Source: an uncultured Alistipes sp.
Lineage (GTDB): Bacteria; Bacteroidota; Bacteroidia; Bacteroidales; Rikenellaceae
DNA: 13,508 nt
Reading direction: 5' to 3'
Assembly (NCBI GenBank): GCA_959604655.1
Contig: CAUHCL010000055.1
Location: 1-13,508, forward strand
The notes beneath the pieces were generated by a model. The model was not told where the DNA came from. It ran no database searches and saw only the letters and a program-made list of their open reading frames with translations. How positions within the stretch are numbered: the stretch's first letter is position 1; the number at the start of each line of letters is the position of its first letter. A program made the translations under genes and the position numbers. Of the stretch, positions 1 to 5,306 are shown piece after piece.

Positions 1-65
1 CGCCGGTCGGATTCGATTCCGCGACCGCCATGACGACGGCTTTAGGAGAAATTATGATTCTATGA
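1..65 (+). CDS. 3' end of an unidentified upstream gene (partial)
   Basis: The third forward frame is open from the left edge and ends at the TGA at 63-65, giving the C-terminal peptide PVGFDSATAMTTALGEIMIL. The stop overlaps the ATG of the next gene in the string ATGA (62-65), a usual arrangement for translationally coupled genes, which is the main reason to believe this frame. The piece is too short to recognise a family. The second frame is also open across this stretch and runs in frame into the exonuclease, so it is possible instead that the exonuclease starts upstream of the window and this tail is chance. Confidence 0.4.
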   Translation, partial: PVGFDSATAMTTALGEIMIL

Positions 66-556
66 AAGATTTTGCAGCCATAGATTTCGAGACGGCCAAT
101 TCCAAGCGGTCGAGCGTTTGCAGCGTGGGCGTGGTGATAGTGCGCGGCGGGAGGATAACGGACAAGATCTATCGTCTGATTCGTCCCGCGCCGAATTACT
201 ATTCGCACTGGACCACCGAGATCCACGGACTGACGCGTGCCGACACCGACTCCGCGGCCGACTTCCCCGAGGTGTGGGCCGAGATAGCACCGCTCGTCGA
301 GGGCCTGCCGTTGGTGGCGCACAACAGCCCGTTCGACGAGGGGTGCCTGCGCGCCGCGTTCGAGGTATGGGGGCTGCGTTATCCCGACTACGTTTTCCAT
401 TGCACGTGCAGGGCCTCGCGGCGCACGTTCGGCAGCGAGCTGCCCAACCACCAACTCCACACCGTGGCCGAACGCTGCGGTTACAACCTCATGCGTCACC
501 ACCATGCGTTGGCCGACGCCGAGGCATGCGCCTGCATAGCCATGAAGATCATCTGA
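62..556 (+). CDS. DEDDh-family 3'-5' exonuclease (DNA polymerase III epsilon-like)
   Basis: This 164-residue protein is a single exonuclease domain of the DnaQ/epsilon superfamily, which removes nucleotides from DNA 3' ends using two metal ions. The DEDDh residues are visible: D8 and E10 in AIDFET, D92 in HNSPFD, and H147 with D152 in HHALADAEA. IHGLT at 54-58 is the usual conserved stretch between the first two motifs. It lacks the polymerase-binding C-terminus of true epsilon and has no signal peptide, so a cytoplasmic stand-alone repair or processing nuclease is the best reading. AGGAGA at 44-49 lies 12 bases before the chosen ATG, rather far for a ribosome site, and the frame stays open to the left edge, so an earlier start cannot be excluded. 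The rubrerythrin-like gene follows 66 bp later on the same strand. Confidence 0.88.
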   Translation: MKDFAAIDFETANSKRSSVCSVGVVIVRGGRITDKIYRLIRPAPNYYSHWTTEIHGLTRADTDSAADFPEVWAEIAPLVEGLPLVAHNSPFDEGCLRAAFEVWGLRYPDYVFHCTCRASRRTFGSELPNHQLHTVAERCGYNLMRHHHALADAEACACIAMKII

Positions 557-608
557 CGCAGGGCGCCATTTTAATGCCGCAATCGGTCGCCGAGGCATAA
601 TTTATGCG

Positions 609-615
609 AAGGAGG
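609..615 (+). promoter_or_regulatory. Strong Shine-Dalgarno site of the rubrerythrin-like gene
   Basis: AAGGAGG at 609-615 sits 7 bases before the ATG at 623. It is an unusually complete match to anti-SD for a Bacteroidetes gene and fixes the start. Immediately upstream, GCATAA-T-TTATGC (595-607) is a 13-nt perfect palindrome that could be a small hairpin or operator. Confidence 0.6.
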
Positions 616-622
616 CCGAGCT

Positions 623-1354
623 ATGAAACGATTCAACACCACGTTCACGATCGCCCTTGCGATAAGCGCGCTCGCCCTCGCCACGGCATACGCCGACGGA
701 GAGTCGCATCCCGCCGCACCCTCGAATTACATATGGTACGACTCGTTGCAGGAACTCCACGAGCTTTGCCGTCTGAAGTATCGGCAGAGCCGCCGTTACG
801 AGGACTACGCCCGCCATGCCGCCGAGCAGCACGATCCCGACGCCGCAGCCCTGTTTCGGGCCATGTCGCGTGCCGATGCCGTGCAGTGTGCCAATTGCCG
901 CAAGGCCATCGAATCGCTGGGCGGCAAGTTCCACGCTCCCGTGACCGTCCCCGTGCAACCCGTCTCCGTGGGCGAGCACCTCGCCCGCGCGCTGCGCGAC
1001 AAGGACGACTACCACAGCCGCCGCATGGCGCACTGCATCGACTGCGCCGTGGCCGACGGCAACCGCTACATAGCGCGCATGCTCACGTGGTGCGATGCGA
1101 GCGACGCGCGTCAGATAATCATTCTCCGCCGCGAACTTGCCCGCCTGAACTCGTCGGCGGACGGTAGTTCCCTCTTTCACTTCGCAGGCTACGCTGCGGA
1201 CGGCTTGCCCGCCGACGGGGCCTTCGGCTCCGACGCGCGCCCCGTGCTTTACAGCGTCTGTCCCAAATGCGGCAACGTCACCGAATCGGGCGGCGCCACC
1301 CGTTACTGTCCACATTGCATGACCGACGGCTGCGATTTCGCGACGTTCAGGTAA
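623..1354 (+). CDS. Exported rubrerythrin-like protein with rubredoxin-type C-terminus and altered ferritin-like ligands
   Basis: This 243-residue protein begins with a signal peptide (basic MKR, hydrophobic 8-20, likely cut after AYA at 24). Residues about 40-172 resemble the two-half, four-helix ferritin-like domain of rubrerythrin. The C-terminus carries a rubredoxin-type metal site, CPKCG (213-217) and CPHC (229-232), with the usual 12-residue spacing between the pairs. Known rubrerythrins are mostly cytoplasmic peroxide reductases with a diiron centre held by Glu and His. By my hand alignment those ligands are missing here: the helix glutamates become K52 and K127, and the two ExxH motifs become D85-A-V-Q88 and D161-A-R-Q164. 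Extra CxxC pairs occur at 89-92 and 138-141. It may therefore bind another metal, act as an electron carrier or be structural. It follows the exonuclease by 66 bp and could share its transcript. The fold is fairly sure; the function is open. Confidence 0.72.
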   Translation: MKRFNTTFTIALAISALALATAYADGESHPAAPSNYIWYDSLQELHELCRLKYRQSRRYEDYARHAAEQHDPDAAALFRAMSRADAVQCANCRKAIESLGGKFHAPVTVPVQPVSVGEHLARALRDKDDYHSRRMAHCIDCAVADGNRYIARMLTWCDASDARQIIILRRELARLNSSADGSSLFHFAGYAADGLPADGAFGSDARPVLYSVCPKCGNVTESGGATRYCPHCMTDGCDFATFR

Positions 1355-1430
1355 TCGGGCGCTCCGACTTGGCCGTTACTCATGCTGTCGTCCGAAGGAG
1401 GAATGTCCTCTGCTCTCGGGGCGCAATCCG

Positions 1431-1523
1431 CTGTTCGACGACGGCGGAGGACGCTCACGAGCCTCGGCGAGTTGCAGTCCGCCGCGTGGGGGCGGCGGCG
1501 AACTGCGCGGCTCAAAGAGCCGC
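1431..1523 (+). repeat. Double-hairpin intergenic repeat, family R1, copy A
   Basis: This block recurs at 13165-13258 with roughly 90% identity by eye. It contains a large inverted repeat, GCAGT-CCGCCGC (1474-1485) pairing with GCGGCGG (1492-1498) and ACTGC (1502-1506), with CGA bulged at 1499-1501. Directly after it, with no gap, comes a perfect 7-bp mini-hairpin GCGGCTC-aaa-GAGCCGC (1507-1523). The element lies 77 bp past the rubrerythrin-like stop codon and might also end that transcript, though there is no T-tract. Confidence 0.8.
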
Positions 1524-1591
1524 AGGCAGACGATCTCGGGTAAAATTTATCTTCGGCTGCGGGGGGGGGCGTTTTAGGCGCGAGCCGCCGA

Positions 1592-1712
1592 TCATGTTAT
1601 TCCGTTCTTCAATAATGTCTCAGGCGTCTTTGCTGCTCCGACAACCTCAAAATACTCGACCATCTTCGGATAGAATAGATTCTGCCAACTCGACATGCGG
1701 GTTCTTTTCCAT
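1592..1712 (-). pseudogene. Possible small gene broken by one base in a T4 run
   Basis: On the minus strand an ATG at 1712 opens a peptide beginning MEKNPHVELAESILSEDG that stops after 21 residues (1647). If one T of the four-T run (AAAA at 1649-1652 on the plus strand) were absent, the frame would continue as RVFEVVGAAKTPETLLKNGI to a stop at 1592, giving about 39 residues. A perfect TACTTTTG -7 box (1745-1738) is correctly placed, leaving a leader of roughly 20 nt. I do not recognise the family. It could be a decayed remnant, a real 21-residue peptide, a sequencing error or chance. Confidence 0.25.
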
Positions 1713-1737
1713 TGCAGCCCAATATTGATCTTGACTG

Positions 1738-1745
1738 CAAAAGTA
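1738..1745 (-). promoter_or_regulatory. Bacteroidetes -7 promoter box (TACTTTTG) on the minus strand
   Basis: Read on the minus strand, 1745 to 1738 is TACTTTTG, an exact match to TAnnTTTG. No convincing TTG element lies 19-21 bases upstream. It points toward the small frameshifted frame at 1592-1712 and away from the beta-helix gene. Confidence 0.35.
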
Positions 1746-1909
1746 AGTTTTTTTATTCGGCATACACAGATTTATGACTATGTGCCTTAATATAAATCTC
1801 ATGCCTTTACCCGGATTATTCCGACCTATTTCTTGCGGCACTGTGATTATTTTTATAACTTGCCATAGCTTTTCGCGGGTATTGCCCCGACAGGTGTATA
1901 AAATCCCGT

Positions 1910-1917
1910 AATCTTTG
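1910..1917 (+). promoter_or_regulatory. Near-consensus -7 box just before the beta-helix gene
   Basis: AATCTTTG at 1910-1917 differs from TAnnTTTG at the first base only. No TTG element sits at the expected distance upstream. If used, transcription would begin within a few bases of the ATG at 1925, so the message would be nearly leaderless. Confidence 0.25.
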
Positions 1918-1924
1918 CACTAAT

Positions 1925-4096
1925 ATGAACAAATACAAACATTTAGGCATCGCGGCACTCTGCATCCTGGCCAACTGCACCTCCGAGATGCACGCAACAC
2001 AGATTTTCGAACCGGAATCTTCCGATACAATCCATGTGGCACCCTACGGCCATGACGAACAAGGCGACGGAACTTCCGGCAATCCGTATCGTTCGGTCTG
2101 CAAGGCTCTGGAAGGATCATCCGTAAGCAGCGGTGACACGCTGTATATCCATGTAGCTTCGGGCGATTACTATCTGGATGCCCCATTGACAATTTCTTCT
2201 TCATGCGACCGCCCCGTGGTGATTTATTCAACAGGCAAAGATAAGCCACGACTGATAGGTGGAGTGAAGGTCGACGGATGGGAAAAGTGCGGCGACAATC
2301 TGTATCGTGCCTATGTGCCCGAAGTGATAAGCCGCGGCTTCATATTCGAGCAATTCTACGTCAACGGCACCAGGGCCGAGATGGCACGCACTCCCAACAC
2401 CAACTGGGGATTTGTCAAGGGTTCGCAGGAATATCCTTTTGCCAAAGGCGTCAGGTCAGCCGACTATGCCGTTCAACGCATAGCATTAGACTCGGCAGAA
2501 CTGGCAATACTGAAGGATGTCCCGGCCGAGAAGCGTAGCGATGTACGTTTCCGCTTTTACCATAAGTGGGACATAACGCAGAAACCCGCCAATTATATAG
2601 ATGCAGACTCCGGCTATGTATATCTGCAAGGCGGAGGCATGAAACCATGGAACCCCATCCGGGAAGGATCAAGATATATCATGTACAATTATAAGGAAGC
2701 CATTGATGTACCTGGCGAATGGTATCTGGACAAGTCAGAGGGCTATGTGTACTATATGCCGCGCGAGGGCGAGGAGATGAGCGATGCTTTCTGTGTGGCA
2801 CCCGCCCTCCATCAACTGGTCGTTGTGAAGGGAAAAGCCGATGATCCTGTCCGTAATATCCGTTTCGAAAATCTTTCCTTTCAGTATGCCGCCCATATCA
2901 TGCCACGCATGGGAATCGAACCAATGCAGGCTGCAGCAGGCGAAGAAGCGGCAATCATGATTGATTTCGCGGAAAATATACGGATGATCGACTGCGAGGT
3001 GGTTCACACAGGTGCATACGGCATATGGCTTCGGCAAGCGTGTCACGGCAACCGTGTAGAGCATTGCTATATTGCCGATCTCGGAGCCGGAGGCATCAAG
3101 GTAGGTGAACCCTACTGGCGCACGGACAATAGTAAAGTCACGAGTGGGAATGTGGTTCACAACAATATAATCACCCACGCCGGAGCGGTGCTGCCATGCG
3201 GAGTAGGGGTGGCGTTGTTTCACACATCCGATAACGAAGTGACCCACAACGAGATCTCCGATTTACGCTATTCGGGTGTCTCCATCGGTTGGGTATGGGG
3301 ATACAACAATTCTTCATCAATCTGGACAACCGCCCTCAACGACAAGAACGTGATGGACTATATACAGCTCCGTCTTGTCAGCCCGGCAGTCCGTAATACG
3401 GTTGCCTATAACCATATCCATCATATAGGTTTCGGAGAGCTATCCGATATGGGTGCAGTGTACACTCTGGGAGAGTCGCCCGGAACAAAAGTGACTCACA
3501 ACGTGATACACGATGTCTGGTCGTACGACTACGGCGGCTGGGGACTGTATACTGATGAAGGGTCGACCGGCGTGGAAATGTCGAATAACCTGGTTTACCG
3601 CTGCAAAAGCGGCGGCTTCCACCAGCACTACGGCAAAGATAACATAATAGAGAACAACATCCTTGCATTCGGATATTATTATCAGGTACAATATACCCGT
3701 GCGGAAGAACATACATCGTTCAGCTTCAAGCATAACATCATCCTTCAGGATGAGGGGGAAACCTTGGCCGGAGCTTGGGAAAAAGGCAAGATCGATATGG
3801 ACTACAATCTTTACTGGCACCTTTCGGGCACCCCATCTTTCGCCGGCCACACATGGAATGACTGGCGTAAAATGAAAGAGCCTCATTCACTTTTGGCTAA
3901 TCCTGAATTCAAGGATGCCCGCAACGGGGATTTCAGGTTCGTGTCACTAAAAGCGGCAAAGAAGATAGGGTTCAAGCCTTTTGACACAGCCTCAGTTGGA
4001 GTGTATGGTTCAGAGGAATGGAAAGCCAAAGCTTCTCTGCCACAATCCGTATTGGATGAATATGAAAGAGGTGTTATAAGCCGACGAAACAAATAA
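1925..4096 (+). CDS. Exported right-handed parallel beta-helix protein, GH141-like glycosidase
   Basis: This 723-residue protein starts with a signal peptide; ILANC at 14-18 resembles a lipobox but has Asn before the Cys, so lipoprotein status is uncertain. Residues 36-120 match the opening typical of this class (HVAPYGHDEQGDGTSGNPYR, then IGGVKVDGW). Residues about 138-290 form an inserted beta-rich domain with FEQFYVNGTRAEMARTPN (141-158) and GEWYLDKSEGYVYYMP (264-279). Residues 300-660 are beta-helix coils with repeated Asn-Asn ladders such as VVHNNIITH. The conserved block SDMGAVYTLG (507-516), GGWGLYTDEGS (537-547) and SGGFHQHYG (562-570) resembles GH141 enzymes (alpha-L-fucosidase, xylanase). 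D508 and D544 are candidate catalytic acids, by inference. Its lower GC and different codon choice suggest acquisition. It stands alone, with its own terminator, and could be a lyase-like or non-catalytic relative instead. Confidence 0.75.
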   Translation: MNKYKHLGIAALCILANCTSEMHATQIFEPESSDTIHVAPYGHDEQGDGTSGNPYRSVCKALEGSSVSSGDTLYIHVASGDYYLDAPLTISSSCDRPVVIYSTGKDKPRLIGGVKVDGWEKCGDNLYRAYVPEVISRGFIFEQFYVNGTRAEMARTPNTNWGFVKGSQEYPFAKGVRSADYAVQRIALDSAELAILKDVPAEKRSDVRFRFYHKWDITQKPANYIDADSGYVYLQGGGMKPWNPIREGSRYIMYNYKEAIDVPGEWYLDKSEGYVYYMPREGEEMSDAFCVAPALHQLVVVKGKADDPVRNIRFENLSFQYAAHIMPRMGIEPMQAAAGEEAAIMIDFAENIRMIDCEVVHTGAYGIWLRQACHGNRVEHCYIADLGAGGIKVGEPYWRTDNSKVTSGNVVHNNIITHAGAVLPCGVGVALFHTSDNEVTHNEISDLRYSGVSIGWVWGYNNSSSIWTTALNDKNVMDYIQLRLVSPAVRNTVAYNHIHHIGFGELSDMGAVYTLGESPGTKVTHNVIHDVWSYDYGGWGLYTDEGSTGVEMSNNLVYRCKSGGFHQHYGKDNIIENNILAFGYYYQVQYTRAEEHTSFSFKHNIILQDEGETLAGAWEKGKIDMDYNLYWHLSGTPSFAGHTWNDWRKMKEPHSLLANPEFKDARNGDFRFVSLKAAKKIGFKPFDTASVGVYGSEEWKAKASLPQSVLDEYERGVISRRNK

Positions 4097-4162
4097 CGCA
4101 TCAATCCGAAATTACGGCGCATCTGATGCTGACATACAAATTATGAAGTAACAGCATATCTT

Positions 4163-4203
4163 AAAAGGGAGTCACAAGCTTTTTGCATGTGGCTCCTTTT
4201 TTG
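4163..4203 (+). terminator. Intrinsic terminator of the beta-helix gene
   Basis: GGGAGTCACA (4167-4176) pairs with TGTGGCTCCT (4188-4197), including T-G and G-T wobbles. The stem is preceded by AAAA and followed by a T-tract (TTTTTT, 4197-4202). It lies 67-107 bases past the stop codon. Confidence 0.85.
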
Positions 4204-4264
4204 TTCCGCATACACAGGAATACTACTATGCCCCCGCAGCTTTCGCCGCAGCGGAGGGCCGCAG

Positions 4265-4288
4265 TTGTTTGCGAACGCTCACACCGCC
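4265..4288 (-). repeat. Fragment related to repeat family R2
   Basis: TTGTTTGCGAACGCTCACAC (4265-4284) and the following CGC resemble the reverse complement of about 13070-13093 in the R2 block, with about 20 of 23 positions the same by eye. No flanking long inverted repeat is kept here, so this is at most a decayed piece. Confidence 0.35.
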
Positions 4289-4333
4289 CCCCAAAAAACA
4301 CAAAACCCCGTCAGAATTTCTTCTGACGAGGTT
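4287..4333 (-). terminator. Intrinsic terminator of tRNA-Leu
   Basis: On the minus strand AACCTCGTCAGAA (4333-4321) pairs with TTCTGACGGGGTT (4316-4304) around a GAAA loop, with one A/C mismatch. It is followed by TTTTGTGTTTTTT (4305-4293). It starts 6 bases past the tRNA 3' end. Confidence 0.85.
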
Positions 4334-4338
4334 TATTG

Positions 4339-4419
4339 TGCCCAGAATAGGACTCGAACCTACATGCCGTGAAGCACCCGCACCTGAAACGAGCGTGTCT
4401 ACCATTTCACCATCTGGGC
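4339..4419 (-). tRNA. tRNA-Leu (anticodon CAG)
   Basis: Read on the minus strand, the acceptor stem GCCCAGA (4419-4413) pairs with TCTGGGC (4346-4340), followed by discriminator A (4339). The D arm contains GTGAAATGGTAGACAC. The anticodon arm is CTCGT-TTCAGGT-GCGGG, placing CAG in the anticodon. A class II variable arm TGC-TTCACG-GCA follows, then the T arm GTAGG-TTCGAGT-CCTAT. The long variable arm and CAG identify leucine. The 3' CCA is not encoded and must be added after transcription. The gene has its own promoter and terminator. Confidence 0.95.
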
Positions 4420-4433
4420 ATCGTTTCGATGTG

Positions 4434-4463
4434 CAAAAGTAGTGTTTCTTTTTTATTCCGCAA
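4434..4463 (-). promoter_or_regulatory. Promoter of tRNA-Leu (TTG-N19-TACTTTTG)
   Basis: On the minus strand TTG (4463-4461) is followed after 19 bases by TACTTTTG (4441-4434), an exact match to the Bacteroidetes -33/-7 pattern. Transcription would start about 10 bases before the mature tRNA. A 5-bp hairpin CATCG-ttt-CGATG (4419-4431) covers the leader and the first tRNA base. Confidence 0.65.
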
Positions 4464-4540
4464 TACTTTTTCGCATTTTTTTTGTCCCGATCGCATCATT
4501 GCCGATCGGCCGTCGGCGCAACGCTCTGTAAGATAACGCA

Positions 4541-4556
4541 TAATCCGCGCGGATTA
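4541..4556. repeat. 16-bp perfect palindrome at the lspA stop codon
   Basis: TAATCCGC-GCGGATTA is fully self-complementary and includes the lspA stop codon (4554-4556). A second 10-bp palindrome, GGATTAATCC (4551-4560), overlaps it. No T-tract follows on the lspA strand, so it is not an ordinary terminator. Confidence 0.6.
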
Positions 4557-5168
4557 ATCCTGAAAAAATTTGTAGTGAAACAGCAGCAGATAGACCACCG
4601 CCACCGATATGTACGCGTCGGCGAGGTTGAACACCGCACCGAAGAAATAGTTGTTGCCGTCGACCAGGAACGAGAGCCACGACGGGACTCCGTTCCACTG
4701 GAACAGCGGAAAGTAGAACATGTCCACCACCTTGCCCATAAGCAGCGTGCCGTACCCGTCGCCGAAGTGCGCCGCCGCGAGCGAAGTCGACTGCGAGAAG
4801 AGCACGCCGTAGAACGCCGAATCGATCAGGTTGCCTATCGCGCCCGCGAGAATCATCGCCAGTCCGACCATCACGCCTTTGGGCGTATCCTTGTCGATGC
4901 GGCCGAGATAGTGGATGTAGTAGCCCAAAAGGCCGATCATCACCATGCGGAAGGCCGTCAGCAGCAGCTTGCCCCAGTCGATGGCGCCGCCCGAGACAAT
5001 CTGCATGCCGAAGGCCGCGCCGTTGTTCTCCACGAAGTGCAGGCGGAACCAGTCGGGGATTATCATTATGGTCTCGTCGAGCCGCATGTGGGTCTTCACC
5101 CATATCTTCAGCAGCTGGTCGAGCAGCACCAGCACGACGATTATCAATGTTACTTTCCTCAGTTTCAT
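4554..5168 (-). CDS. lspA: Lipoprotein signal peptidase LspA (signal peptidase II)
   Basis: LspA is an inner-membrane aspartyl protease that removes signal peptides from diacylglyceryl-modified prolipoproteins. With the start at 5168 the protein has 204 residues and begins MKLRKVTLIIVV, directly entering the first membrane segment. Family motifs are present: LLDQ (15-18), ENNGAAFG (47-54), GNLID with catalytic D116, and FNLAD with catalytic D184. Four hydrophobic segments are visible (about 4-21, 66-87, 99-112, 184-198). It is longer than proteobacterial LspA (about 165 residues) because of an insert between the two catalytic aspartates, which I associate with Bacteroidetes forms. The frame is open further up to an ATG at 5237, but that codon falls inside the -7 box at 5242-5235, so the later ATG is preferred. 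The rhamnosidase and GH123-like lipoproteins nearby are plausible substrates. Confidence 0.95.
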   Translation of the reverse strand: MKLRKVTLIIVVLVLLDQLLKIWVKTHMRLDETIMIIPDWFRLHFVENNGAAFGMQIVSGGAIDWGKLLLTAFRMVMIGLLGYYIHYLGRIDKDTPKGVMVGLAMILAGAIGNLIDSAFYGVLFSQSTSLAAAHFGDGYGTLLMGKVVDMFYFPLFQWNGVPSWLSFLVDGNNYFFGAVFNLADAYISVAVVYLLLFHYKFFQD

Positions 5169-5234
5169 GCGAATATTCTTTTTAGCCGACCCGCCGACGG
5201 CCGACACCGACATGCGGCTGTCGACGGATCGGAA

Positions 5235-5242
5235 CAAAGATA
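5235..5242 (-). promoter_or_regulatory. -7 promoter box of lspA (TATCTTTG)
   Basis: The minus strand reads TATCTTTG from 5242 to 5235, a perfect TAnnTTTG match. A clear TTG at the -33 position is not seen. Initiation near 5228 would give a leader of about 60 nt before the ATG at 5168, or 15 nt before an alternative ATG at 5213. Confidence 0.5.
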
Positions 5243-5306
5243 GTGAGAATTTGCCGAAAACCGCGTTCTAAGGCCAAGAAAGGCCCCTGAAGCTCTCCGA
5301 CGCCCG

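Larger units (their letters stand above)
1355..1924. other. Gene-poor intergenic region
   Basis: No full-length gene is convincing in these 570 bases. The left part is GC-rich and holds a double-hairpin repeat (1431-1523) and a G9 run (1561-1569). From about 1590 the composition shifts to AT-rich and stays so up to the beta-helix gene. The AT-rich part holds a possible frameshifted small gene on the minus strand (1592-1712) with a perfect -7 box behind it. Short open frames crossing the repeat are judged spurious because the repeat recurs elsewhere and its stem-loops explain the sequence. Confidence 0.6.

Noticed and set aside
1267..1728. 153-codon open frame overlapping the end of the rubrerythrin-like gene
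   Set aside because: It combines an out-of-frame gene end with repeat R1 and the G9 tract, and has no homology features.
4339..4419. tRNA-Leu as the attachment site of an integrated island holding the beta-helix gene
   Set aside because: I searched by eye for a copy of the tRNA 3' end (GCCCAGAATAGGACTCGAAC) between 1355 and 1924 and found none; no integrase is present and the terminator is intact.
5166..5237. Upstream ATG of lspA at 5237
   Set aside because: It overlaps the -7 promoter box and adds 23 residues, unlike the usual LspA start, before the first membrane segment.
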